In this document: piece by piece, positions 1 through 7,544 of the stretch | How the letters are laid out: each line of letters starts with the position of its first letter | How positions within the stretch are numbered: the first letter of the stretch is position 1 | DNA from: Bacteroidales bacterium | GTDB lineage: Bacteria; Bacteroidota; Bacteroidia; Bacteroidales; Bacteroidaceae | Direction of reading: 5' to 3' | Length of the DNA: 64,000 nt | Assembly (NCBI GenBank): GCA_012729225.1 | Contig: JAAYDO010000139.1 | Coordinates: 1 to 64,000 of the forward strand | Notes under the pieces: model-generated | The model's input: the letters and a program-made list of their open reading frames with translations, nothing else | What the model was told of the DNA's origin: nothing | Database searches by the model: none | Translations under genes and position numbers: made by a program

Positions 1-54
1 GACAGTTTTGGGGTAGCATCCGTACATCTTCCCCACAGGGTTTGTCGGGTGCGC

Positions 55-744
55 CTAGATATAGGAGAAGAGGGTAGCACCCACAACAGTTAATACTCCA
101 CTTACCACAATGGAAAGTCCACTCATTGCTCCTTCCACATCACCCATCTCCATCGCTTTGGCAGTACCCATGGCATGTGAGGCACAACCAATGGCAATTC
201 CCTTTGCGATGGGGTCTTTGATGCGACATATCTGCAACCATTTCTCAGCAATCACATTGCCCAACACACCTGTGATGACAATGCTGACCACCGTCAGCGA
301 TACAATGCCACCTAACTCTTCCGACATGCCAATACCAATGGCTGTCGTGATGCTCTTAGGCAGTAGCGTCACATAAATCTCATGATTGAATTGGAAAGCC
401 AATGCCAGCAGCAGGATGGTGCAAAGGCTTGACAGCACACCTGCCGTGATGCCAAGAATCACAGCTCTATAGTTTTTCTTCAAAAGTTCCACCTGCTGAT
501 ACAGTGGCAGAGCCAAACAGATAGTGGCAGGAGTCAATAGATAGTTCAATCCGTCAGCCCCTTCACAATATGTTTGATAGTCCATGCCTGTGATGAGCAG
601 AAAGGCAATGACCATGATAATAGATATGACCAGCGGATTGATCAGACTCAACTTCGTCTTCTTTCTCAGCCACATGCCAATGCCATACGAACCCAGACTA
701 ATCAAGAGACCCACAAATACCGAATCTTGGAAAAAATCTTTCAT
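55..744 (-). CDS. lrgB: LrgB-family membrane protein
   Basis: A 229-residue polytopic membrane protein of the LrgB/CidB family, spanning the inner membrane with about seven hydrophobic segments. The conserved C-terminal block with 'CASHAMGTAKAMEMGD' is the family hallmark. LrgB works with LrgA; the pair was first described as antiholin-like modulators of autolysis, and relatives in Bacillus and plants transport pyruvate or glycolate. Which applies here cannot be read from sequence. Its start overlaps the end of the lrgA-like gene by 4 nt, so the two are translationally coupled. No LytSR-type regulator is visible nearby. The length is normal for the family and the product is complete; only 54 bases lie between its stop and the window edge. 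Confidence 0.9.
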   Translation of the reverse strand: MKDFFQDSVFVGLLISLGSYGIGMWLRKKTKLSLINPLVISIIMVIAFLLITGMDYQTYCEGADGLNYLLTPATICLALPLYQQVELLKKNYRAVILGITAGVLSSLCTILLLALAFQFNHEIYVTLLPKSITTAIGIGMSEELGGIVSLTVVSIVITGVLGNVIAEKWLQICRIKDPIAKGIAIGCASHAMGTAKAMEMGDVEGAMSGLSIVVSGVLTVVGATLFSYI

Positions 745-1097
745 GACTTTCCCTCCTTTCTTTTAATCATCCATTGTGTAGCCCAGCCTGCACCAGCCAT
801 CACCACAAATGTGCTAATGACACATACGGCAACAAACGTCAGCCAAGAATCCTGCACCAGTATCCATGCGTCAATCAGTCCTACCGCTGCAGGAATAAAC
901 ATCACAGGCATGATGGTTACTAAAAAGAAACTCACTTCCCTAATGTCTTTCACTTTCACCCATTTCATTTCCAGAGCAACAAACAGCAGTGCTATACCAT
1001 AGATGCTTGCGGGAATGGGTAGTGGAAGTACTTTGTGCAACACCTCACCTATAAATGAAAAGGCAATGATGATCAAGAATTGCTTAATGTACGTCAT
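741..1097 (-). CDS. lrgA: LrgA/CidA-family membrane protein
   Basis: A 118-residue protein with four predicted hydrophobic segments, matching the LrgA/CidA (holin-like) family in size and in the N-terminal 'PLPIPASIYGIALLF' segment. It is the small partner of the LrgB-like protein encoded immediately downstream with a 4-nt overlap. A minus-strand -7 box (TAACTTTG) lies about 115 nt upstream, at 1214-1221, without a good -33 partner. The family assignment is good. The physiological role (murein hydrolase control or small organic acid transport) is inferred only from relatives. Confidence 0.88.
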   Translation of the reverse strand: MTYIKQFLIIIAFSFIGEVLHKVLPLPIPASIYGIALLFVALEMKWVKVKDIREVSFFLVTIMPVMFIPAAVGLIDAWILVQDSWLTFVAVCVISTFVVMAGAGWATQWMIKRKEGKS

Positions 1098-1313
1098 GTT
1101 ATGATAATCCTAAAGTCAATCTTCTCAGGTCTAATCTCTCATATTTCATGAGAAATCCCTGTTTCCAGAACTATAGTTCCTTTTGCAAGGCATGTAAACC
1201 TTGAAAACTTCTGCAAAGTTACGATTTTTTATCTATACCCCATTATCTTATCCTTATTAACCATACTTCTTGCCTCGCTTCTGGATGATTTGTGCATAAA
1301 AAATCCCTTTTGT

Positions 1314-1344
1314 TTTGCAGGTCAATGAAAATACACTAACTTTG
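1314..1344 (+). promoter_or_regulatory. Bacteroidetes-type promoter of the carbonic anhydrase gene
   Basis: TTTG at 1314-1317, a 19-nt spacer, and TAACTTTG at 1337-1344 match the Bacteroidetes housekeeping promoter (-33 TTTG, -7 TAnnTTTG) exactly. Transcription would begin near 1350, about 20 nt before the ATG at 1371. This placement supports 1371 as the ancestral start codon. Confidence 0.8.
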
Positions 1345-1370
1345 CCAACAACATTTCATATTCAAACACG

Positions 1371-1405
1371 ATGATAGACAAAATTCGGCTTTCAACAAAT
1401 CCTTT
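1371..1405 (+). other. Out-of-frame N-terminus of the carbonic anhydrase
   Basis: The ATG at 1371 reads MIDKI and then passes into another frame, while the +2 frame from about 1388 reads AFNKSFVSQKGYEQ. Joined, these give a natural beta-carbonic anhydrase N-terminus of the expected 180-residue total. One base seems to be missing around 1385-1388. It is either a genuine frameshift, leaving GTG 1406 as a possible rescue start, or a sequencing or assembly error. Confidence 0.7.
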
Positions 1406-1912
1406 GTGTCTCAAAAAGGCTATGAACAGTATGCGACAGACAAATATCCTGACAAGAAACTCGCAGTGTTGAGTTGCATGGACACCCGCCTCTCCGAACT
1501 TCTCATGGCAGCACTTGGGCTGAAAAATGGTGATGCTAAAATCATCAAGAACGCTGGAGGGCTTGTCATCTCTGCTTTTGATTCTGCCATGCGCAGTTTG
1601 ATAGTGGCTATTTATGAACTTGGAGTGGAACAAATTATGGTGATTGCCCATACTCATTGTGGAGCATGCCACATGAACTATGACCACATACATGATGGGA
1701 TGATTGCTCGTGGTGTGACAGAAGAGACGCTTGCCACTATCCGTAAATGCGGTGTTGATCTTGATGCTTGGCTGGAAGGATTCAAGGACACGACTACTTC
1801 TGTGATTCGTACCGTAGAGACCATCAAGACTCATCCTTTAGTGCCTCATGATGTCAATGTACGTGGTTTCATCATAGATTCAGAGACTGGTGAACTCAGT
1901 GAGATATGTTAG
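1406..1912 (+). CDS. Beta-class carbonic anhydrase (N-terminus frameshifted)
   Basis: Zinc enzyme interconverting CO2 and bicarbonate in the cytoplasm. The zinc ligands are visible: Cys24 in 'LSCMDTR', with the Asp26-Arg28 dyad, and His82/Cys85 in 'HTHCGAC'. The listed frame opens at a GTG in mid-protein. The promoter-proximal ATG is at 1371 in another frame, and about 12 N-terminal residues are lost unless the frames are joined. The rest is intact through to 'GELSEIC'. The lost residues form part of the N-terminal helical arm, so a GTG-initiated product might still fold, though possibly poorly. The gene is monocistronic with its own promoter and is divergent from lrgAB. Confidence 0.85.
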   Translation: MSQKGYEQYATDKYPDKKLAVLSCMDTRLSELLMAALGLKNGDAKIIKNAGGLVISAFDSAMRSLIVAIYELGVEQIMVIAHTHCGACHMNYDHIHDGMIARGVTEETLATIRKCGVDLDAWLEGFKDTTTSVIRTVETIKTHPLVPHDVNVRGFIIDSETGELSEIC

Positions 1913-2214
1913 CAACGAATGACCACATGGGTTTGGTCTTTTGTGGAGTTGTCTTTTGTTGGGTGCAAACGTGGTGTGATTTTTAGAGAGTGTGTAGTTG
2001 TGAAGAACGAGTGTTGATGGTTTGCGCATTGTGAATGTAGTGCACTTCCTGCTCTGCTTTTCTTCGTGATTGCTGACGATTGATGTATAGTTGTCCAAAT
2101 TATTTTTTTGAAGTCGTTTTGATTCTATTCAGAAAATATGATGGCATTTTACTTGCATCCCCACTGAAAAGGCTTATCTTTGTGGCGGTTTCACCTTTAA
2201 ATTCAACTTATTAT
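1913..2214 (+). other. Intergenic stretch between carbonic anhydrase and lipoprotein
   Basis: About 300 bases hold no convincing ORF and no 22-bp array. The only signal I can support is the promoter at 2152-2182 near the downstream end. No clear terminator hairpin follows the carbonic anhydrase. Confidence 0.5.
2152..2182 (+). promoter_or_regulatory. Promoter of the 475-aa lipoprotein gene
   Basis: CTTG at 2152-2155, a 19-nt spacer, and TATCTTTG at 2175-2182 fit the Bacteroidetes -33/-7 pattern. It lies inside the long ORF that starts at 2080, which argues that translation really starts at the ATG at 2215. Confidence 0.65.
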
Positions 2215-3642
2215 ATGAAGAAAATCTTGATTTACATGGTAGCATTGTCTCTTGTTGCCTTTGCTGGCAGCTGTAAAAAAGGACAATCGGGGCATGCGGA
2301 TGATGTGGATTCGTTGGCATTGGATTCTACATCAGAAGACTTGTTGCCTATGTTTCTGTATTATCACAATCCTGACAATATGCAGATTATGTTTTGGACT
2401 TCTTTGGAAAAACCCTATGAACCAGACTCTGCCTGGACTTTGCAGGTAAAGACACGGAAATATGAGCAGGAATATACAAAGTTGCTTGTGAGTGATGGCA
2501 GGTGGGTGGATGTGAAGTTCAGGGATGAACAACTGAAGGATCCAGATGGAAAGGACCTGATGATATGGGCTCTCCATCGTGAAGAGGTGCCTTCGTGTGG
2601 TATTAGATATGCGTTTGAAAATATCTCAGACACGTCATACATGAAGGGTGAGTATGGCGCGCAGATGTTGGTTTTGGTTACAGATGATTATCTGAAGACT
2701 CATAAACAGTTGAAGGTGGAGAGTTTTGGGTGGGAGAATAGACGTAAGATGGATGCCTCTGTTGTTGAAAAGTTGGAAGAGCAATATCAGATGAAAGCAC
2801 AACGCTCCGTGATGACATGCAAGATGGAGGATGGAAGATATGCCTATGGTGTGGTACAGTTCAAACCTCAGAACAAGAAGGTTATGGCATTGCAGGTGCT
2901 GACTGATGGCACGGAAATCTATGTAAGTGAAGAAGAAAGGACTGTGGACGAGGACGAAAGTTCTATTTGGAATGTGGATGATGGGGGTGAGTATGTGCCA
3001 AGTAATATTTTGGCGGCTTTTGAAGGTGCTAAGGGGCTACATCTCTGCTATGTTCGTCATGCTGCGGAGAGCACAGAAACAGGATGGATTTCAGTAGGTA
3101 AAGACAAGAAACTGAACATTTTCCCCAATGCTAGTTACTATAATTATGTGGATGAACCATTGCCTTTTTATCATGTGGATATGGCAAGGCTTGTGAAGAT
3201 TTTGAGAAGACATGATTCCATGTTTGAGAATGTGAAGATGACGAAGTGGGCATATTGGGATATAGATAATGATGCGGAGGAGGAAGTCTGGATAGAATCG
3301 GAGGATGGGTATGGTGCTGTCTTTAGTCTTGTGGACGAAGAGCCTAAGTTGATAGTGGCTTATGACACAAGAATGACTCCAAAGAAATACATGAGTGGTG
3401 CTATCATGCTCAAGGGTTCTTGTGGAAGTGGCTGTGAGCGTGTGGAAATAGTCAAGATGGAAAAAAGCCGAAAGAAGCATGTCCTGACAGAAGTTCACTA
3501 CTATCAAGATGAAGAGAGAGAGGAAGCACAGTATGAAATGGATGGAAAGTCTGTGAGCAAAGAGACTGCGGAACAGTGGAAAGAAAAGGTGCTGGTAAAA
3601 GAAAATACTTATGGTCCTTATTTCAGGAGTTTCGGAGATTAA
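2215..3642 (+). CDS. Hypothetical lipoprotein, 475 aa
   Basis: The start at 2215 is chosen over the longer ORF (2080) because it gives a clean lipoprotein signal: MKK, a hydrophobic core, then the lipobox AGSC followed by KKG, predicting SPII cleavage before Cys. A promoter also sits just upstream of it. The mature protein is acidic (rich in D and E), with many Trp/Tyr residues and no membrane segment, so it is probably anchored in the outer membrane or periplasm. A region near residue 360, 'WAYWDIDNDAEEEVWIESEDG', resembles the Asp-rich dockerin/FG-GAP-like style of calcium loops, but I cannot name a family. It stands alone, followed by a 670-bp spacer with repeats. Function unknown. Confidence 0.75.
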   Translation: MKKILIYMVALSLVAFAGSCKKGQSGHADDVDSLALDSTSEDLLPMFLYYHNPDNMQIMFWTSLEKPYEPDSAWTLQVKTRKYEQEYTKLLVSDGRWVDVKFRDEQLKDPDGKDLMIWALHREEVPSCGIRYAFENISDTSYMKGEYGAQMLVLVTDDYLKTHKQLKVESFGWENRRKMDASVVEKLEEQYQMKAQRSVMTCKMEDGRYAYGVVQFKPQNKKVMALQVLTDGTEIYVSEEERTVDEDESSIWNVDDGGEYVPSNILAAFEGAKGLHLCYVRHAAESTETGWISVGKDKKLNIFPNASYYNYVDEPLPFYHVDMARLVKILRRHDSMFENVKMTKWAYWDIDNDAEEEVWIESEDGYGAVFSLVDEEPKLIVAYDTRMTPKKYMSGAIMLKGSCGSGCERVEIVKMEKSRKKHVLTEVHYYQDEEREEAQYEMDGKSVSKETAEQWKEKVLVKENTYGPYFRSFGD

Positions 3643-3929
3643 GGACTGCTTTACCTGTCCACTTAAAATAACGTGAGTCTGGCGAATTTGCAAGATAAGG
3701 CACTTTGTTTTGATTGTTAGCGCATCTTTTCAGTCACGCTCTCCCCTTCCTTTTTGGTCATAATTCATGGGTAAAGAGATTGAATTTACATGTTGTGGAA
3801 GAAGGGTGAAGTGATTCTGGCAGTTTTTGTCGCAGAGCAACTCTTCCAAGCATGTGAATGATGTTGCTTCCATTCCTTAGATTCTTTATATCTTCTTTAT
3901 AGACAATGGTTTATGGGTGGCTGAGAACT

Positions 3930-4051
3930 CAATGCAGATGAGGGGGAAACGCACGCATGGTTCATGGGTCATCGCACCATTGTTCATTGGCACTTGAAGC
4001 ATTGTTCGTTAGCCATTGAACCATTGTTCGTTGGAGCATGAAGAATGGTTC
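3930..4051 (+). repeat. 22-bp-period GAA-N6-TTC array, copy A
   Basis: Cores begin at 3952, 3974, 3996, 4018 and 4040, exactly 22 bp apart. They read CACGCATGGTTC, GCACCATTGTTC, GAAGCATTGTTC, GAACCATTGTTC and GAAGAATGGTTC. A degenerate leading unit (CAATGCAGATGA) sits in phase at 3930. The region from about 3820 to 4130 aligns with copy D on the opposite strand. Copy A has one unit fewer than D. Confidence 0.85.
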
Positions 4052-4178
4052 AATCCAGTACTTTGTCAAATAGCAGGGAAAACCAACCATCTTATCTTTG
4101 CACACGCATGCTTTTCTTTTCCCTCCTCGATGGTAATAGGGGTGAGGTTTTATGATGTTATGGTACTCCCGTTAAAAT

Positions 4179-4216
4179 ACAAATGCGGCTTGGAAATCTT
4201 TCCAAACCGCATTTGT
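4179..4216. terminator. Bidirectional hairpin terminator
   Basis: ACAAATGCGG-c-TTGGAAA-tc-TTTCCAA-a-CCGCATTTGT forms a long, nearly perfect hairpin with a T-rich tail on the plus side and TTTTAAC on the minus side. It sits between the converging lipoprotein and DUF4270 genes and could stop transcription from both. Confidence 0.8.
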
Positions 4217-4312
4217 TATTGTATTGTGATTGATGTTGTTTTATTCAGTTCTTGATTTGTTATCATTGTGACACCAATCAGAACCTACTCCGTTTCCCTC
4301 TTTTTATAATGG

Positions 4313-5671
4313 TTAGAAACTTGAGTAGATGACCTCGAGTTTGATAGGATTGTTCTTGCCTCCCACCAGACGGGCGCTGTTCATGCCAAAATCATGGTTG
4401 AGTTTGACAATGCCACCGCTTGAGTCCTTGGTGGTTTCTACAGGAATGATGAGCACCTTGTTCCAATTTGCTGTTGCTTTGCCTGCTTTCTTCTCTTTTG
4501 CCATTCCGGTTATGAGGCGAGCAATGTTGTTGAATGTGTAGGTGTTGGTACTGCTATTGAATGAAGCAAGATAAGACTCTCTGCCGTCTTGTATTTGATA
4601 GTTCTCGAAGAATCCATTGAGATAGTCGTCAAGACGAACGAGCAGTACTGTTTGAGGAATATTGAGTTTGAAGTTGCTTTCAACTTCATCATTATAGCGT
4701 GTGAGCGTAAGTTTTGCAGAGTTGATGGTGTCTTCCACATGAATCTGGTCTGCTGGGATGGTTGCCATAGTGAAGATCCCTGCCGGACTCTTCAGGTATG
4801 TGCAACTCTCGTCATTGACAAGTTGGTCAAGGTTGGTATTCTCGAAGTGTGTGGCTTCGACCACGGCATCGGTGGCAGCAAAGGTGCACATGCCGATGGT
4901 GTCTTTTGCTAACGTGCCATCGTAATATCTGAAGAAGAGATTCATTTGCACGAGGTCGATGTAAGCCATCGCTCCATCGCCATATTCAAGCTTGAAGTAC
5001 AGTCCCTTGCTGCAAGGATTCTCGCTCTTGAGCCATGCGGATGTGTTGGCAAAGTGTTCAGGGTGCTGACGATAATCACGAAGTATGCTTGTGCCAAGAT
5101 CAACAGGCAGGCTTATACGAATATTGTTGGAATAGTCTGTCTTCCATCGGTCTGCATCCGAGATGGTTCGGTCGCTGATGGTGAACCACTTGGTTGCTAT
5201 GGGTTGGGCTGTTGCATCAATGTACTCTTCTGGATTGATGTTCGTGTAGTAGTCTGCATTGGGATCGAGTGATTTGTTGAGTTCATACACGCTGAGTTTG
5301 AATGACTGGAGTGAGTCACCAACAAAGTTGTCGATAAAGAGACGTACGTCAAGGCGTGTGCAGGCATCATCGTTGCGGATGATTTCAGGCAGGTTGAATC
5401 CTTCTTCACAGTGAAACTGTACCATGAAGTCACTTGCTATGGTTGTGTTGGTCTCAGGGTCTGTGAAACGACCAAAGTATGATTTGTTGGTGCGTGCCAG
5501 CACTGCGTCGCCCACGGCATAGGACTCTGTGGTCACATCGTAGGTTTTGAAGTTTTTGGAGACAATATCAGTGGAAGGCATCATGTCAATGCCTAATGTT
5601 GCCGTGTTGTCATCGCACGAAGCAAGCATGAAGATGCCCAATCCGTATGCTAATAGATGTCTGAGGTTCAT
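4313..5671 (-). CDS. DUF4270 family lipoprotein
   Basis: A 452-residue exported protein of the DUF4270 family, found across Bacteroidetes. I chose the start at 5671 (MNLRHLLAYGLGIFMLASCDD) because it gives a proper lipoprotein signal with lipobox LASC. The longer ORF start at 5710 would put a polar leader in front and overlap the upstream gene. Early mature sequence 'GIDMMPSTDIVSKNFKTYDV' is typical of the family. Members are surface or periplasmic proteins of unknown role, often next to a glycogen-synthase-like gene as here (4-nt gap), which suggests one operon. No catalytic residues can be assigned. Confidence 0.88.
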   Translation of the reverse strand: MNLRHLLAYGLGIFMLASCDDNTATLGIDMMPSTDIVSKNFKTYDVTTESYAVGDAVLARTNKSYFGRFTDPETNTTIASDFMVQFHCEEGFNLPEIIRNDDACTRLDVRLFIDNFVGDSLQSFKLSVYELNKSLDPNADYYTNINPEEYIDATAQPIATKWFTISDRTISDADRWKTDYSNNIRISLPVDLGTSILRDYRQHPEHFANTSAWLKSENPCSKGLYFKLEYGDGAMAYIDLVQMNLFFRYYDGTLAKDTIGMCTFAATDAVVEATHFENTNLDQLVNDESCTYLKSPAGIFTMATIPADQIHVEDTINSAKLTLTRYNDEVESNFKLNIPQTVLLVRLDDYLNGFFENYQIQDGRESYLASFNSSTNTYTFNNIARLITGMAKEKKAGKATANWNKVLIIPVETTKDSSGGIVKLNHDFGMNSARLVGGKNNPIKLEVIYSSF

Positions 5672-5675
5672 CTTG

Positions 5676-6491
5676 TTAAAATAATGTTTCGTAGAAATCA
5701 CTGTATTCATTTTTGAATGAATCTGCGTCTTGTGCCACTGGTCTCAGCACTGGAAGTCCTAATGATTTGGCATATTCAATGATGGAAGAATCAACATCTT
5801 TGCTCTCCACGATGACTCCATCAGAGAATTTGACTCCTATTTTTTCAAGTTCAGTGTGTCCGTAGGCGTTTTCACAGATGTCTTGAATATCGCTGTAGTG
5901 TGCGTCTTTGTATTCAACAAACTTGGCCTTTTCAACTCCAAGGTCGTTGTTGAATTCTTTTGCGGATACTTCCATCACGACTTTAGTGTCGCGGAATGAT
6001 GGTTCGTCCTTGTAGGCTTGTTTGATATAGAATGGAGCCAAAGCGGAAATCCAACCATGACAATGGATGACATCAGGACACCATCCGAGTTTCTTGACTG
6101 TTTCAAGCACACCACGAGCATAGAAGATGGCACGTTCGCTGTTGTCATCATATTCCTTGCCTTCTTTGTCGGCAAGGATTTCTCGCTTCATGAAATAATC
6201 GTCATTATCAATGAAATAGATTTGCATCTTTGCAGAGGCCAAAGTGGCTACCTTGATGATAAGCGGATGGTCTGTGTCATTGATGATAAGGTTCATGCCT
6301 GAAAGGCGAATAACTTCATGAAGTTGGTTTCGACGTTCATTGATGTTACCCCATTTGGGAGAGAATGTTCGAATTTCGTGACCAGCCTCTTGAATGGACT
6401 GAGGCAGAATGCGACCTTTGAGTGAATGCTCGCTTTCTGCCACAAGTGGTTCAATTTCTGTGGTGATAAATAATACTTTCTTTGCTTTCAT
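5676..6491 (-). CDS. Solo GT5-domain (starch synthase N-domain) protein
   Basis: A 271-residue cytoplasmic protein resembling only the N-terminal Rossmann half (GT5) of glycogen/starch synthases. 'FITTEIEPLV' at the start and 'PDVIHCHGWISALAP' near residue 140 match the synthase fold. The full enzyme is about 480 residues, so the C-terminal nucleotide-sugar half is missing. The KTGGL ADP-glucose loop that normally follows 'EPLV' is replaced by AESEHSLKGR. Catalysis as a glycogen synthase therefore looks unlikely. Bacteroidetes commonly carry this short form beside DUF4270, annotated as 'glycogen/starch synthase'. Its true role is unknown; a sensory or scaffold role is speculation. A -7-like box (TATCTTTG) lies at 6528-6535 on this strand. 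Confidence 0.82.
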   Translation of the reverse strand: MKAKKVLFITTEIEPLVAESEHSLKGRILPQSIQEAGHEIRTFSPKWGNINERRNQLHEVIRLSGMNLIINDTDHPLIIKVATLASAKMQIYFIDNDDYFMKREILADKEGKEYDDNSERAIFYARGVLETVKKLGWCPDVIHCHGWISALAPFYIKQAYKDEPSFRDTKVVMEVSAKEFNNDLGVEKAKFVEYKDAHYSDIQDICENAYGHTELEKIGVKFSDGVIVESKDVDSSIIEYAKSLGLPVLRPVAQDADSFKNEYSDFYETLF

Positions 6492-6548
6492 TCTTTGCTT
6501 CTTTCCGATGGATTCGGAAATTTATTGCAAAGATACATATTTTAAATG

Positions 6549-6646
6549 AAAACGTGAAAAGTTATCAGTTAAAAGTTCTTTCTCACAGGTTGCTGGTAGG
6601 CTTCTCCCTGCTGTTTTAACTTTTCATTGATAACTTTCCACGTTTT
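6549..6646. repeat. 29-bp imperfect inverted repeat
   Basis: AAAACGTGAAAAGTTATCAG... at 6549-6577 is the inverse of 6618-6646 with about 26 of 29 positions complementary, separated by 40 bases. It sits just after the MBL hydrolase stop codon and upstream of the GT5-domain gene. It may act as that operon's terminator, or it may be a small degenerate mobile-element remnant. Confidence 0.7.
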
Positions 6647-6659
6647 AAGAGTAGTCCTC

Positions 6660-7538
6660 CTAAAGAATGAAAGGACCTGTGGGTATTTTGCGACGTAGGA
6701 TTTCGAGTGAAAAATCTACGCCTGCAATGATGCCATAACTACGCAGAATGGACTCAATGGTCTTGCGTGCCAATTCTGGATGGTTGTTCTCTTCGCTGAG
6801 GTGGCAAAGCCACACATTTTTAATGTCGGTGTGAAAGTTCTCTGCCAAGGCTTGGGCGGCTTTCTTGTTGGATAGATGTCCACGGCCACTCACAATGCGA
6901 TCTTTCAGAATCTGCGGATAGCGTCCTTGCTTAAGCATTTCTTCATCATAATTGGCTTCAAAAATGAGGTGAGTGCTCTTGGCAATGTATTGTTTCACGT
7001 TCTCTGTCACATCTCCCACATCGGTCATCACGGTGAAACGATAATCTCCGATCTCAATGTGGTATCCCATATTCTCGGAAGCATCATGGGGTAGTGAGAA
7101 TGCTGTGACACGGAAAGAACCTACTTGGAATGATTCGTCGCTGGTGATGTTGTGACGATTCTCTTCTGGTATCTTGACTGAGCTTTGCCAACTTCTATCC
7201 ATCCCTTCATGAATGAGGGATGTGGTGTAAACAGGAATAGCGCATTCTTTGCTGATTTTTCCTGCTGCTTTGATGTGGTCAGCATGGTCGTGAGTGATGA
7301 GTATGCCTTTCACCTTACCGATCTTCATGCCGTATTCCATCATGCTCTTCTTGAAACTTCGAAGACTAATGCCACAGTCGATGATGATGGCTTCTGTGCT
7401 TGTAGCCAGATAATAGCAGTTGCCACAACTTCCGCTTCCGAGACTGAAAAATGTGAGTTGGCTTTCGCCTTCTTTTTCCTTGCAAGGGATGGTATGAGTG
7501 ATTTCCTCTTCCATTCTTGCTACGTTCATCGGTTGCAT
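6660..7538 (-). CDS. MBL-fold metallo-hydrolase (WalJ/YycJ-like)
   Basis: A 292-residue metallo-beta-lactamase fold protein. The metal motif HxHxDH is present as 'THDHADH' after 'GKVKGILI', and 'SLGSGSCGNCYYL' opens the fold as in the YycJ/WalJ subgroup of single-domain hydrolases. Further ligands are probably in 'FSLPHDA', 'VMTDVGD' and 'LCHLSEENNHPE'. Relatives are 5'-3' exonuclease-like proteins implicated in DNA repair and cell-wall coordination; the substrate is unknown here. The protein carries about 28 extra residues before the family's usual start, so an internal start is possible. It lies 6 nt after aspS and is probably co-transcribed with it. Confidence 0.85.
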   Translation of the reverse strand: MQPMNVARMEEEITHTIPCKEKEGESQLTFFSLGSGSCGNCYYLATSTEAIIIDCGISLRSFKKSMMEYGMKIGKVKGILITHDHADHIKAAGKISKECAIPVYTTSLIHEGMDRSWQSSVKIPEENRHNITSDESFQVGSFRVTAFSLPHDASENMGYHIEIGDYRFTVMTDVGDVTENVKQYIAKSTHLIFEANYDEEMLKQGRYPQILKDRIVSGRGHLSNKKAAQALAENFHTDIKNVWLCHLSEENNHPELARKTIESILRSYGIIAGVDFSLEILRRKIPTGPFIL

Positions 7539-7544
7539 GAAATC

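Larger units (their letters stand above)
3643..4312. other. 670-bp convergent intergenic region with repeat array A
   Basis: This gap lies between two genes whose 3' ends face each other. It contains the 22-bp repeat array (3930-4051), flanks homologous to the element at 54.3-54.6 kb, and a strong two-sided terminator at 4179-4216. ORF 4016-4255 in the track is a translation of the repeat and not a convincing gene. Confidence 0.7.

Noticed and set aside
574-1002. Plus-strand ORFs over lrgAB, and many similar long antisense ORFs elsewhere
   Set aside because: They are shadows of the well-supported minus-strand genes, with no signals or recognisable domains of their own.
2080-2214. Longer start of the 475-aa lipoprotein at 2080
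   Set aside because: It would place 45 unrelated residues before a perfect lipoprotein signal and contain the gene's own promoter.
4016-4255. ORF 4016-4255 (+) and ORF 54133-54408 (-) encode similar peptides (MNHCSLEHEEWFN and MNNCSLRHEECFN)
   Set aside because: Both run over homologous repeat elements A and D; the peptide likeness follows from DNA homology. One continues through a terminator hairpin, there is no ribosome-binding site and the C-terminal parts diverge completely.
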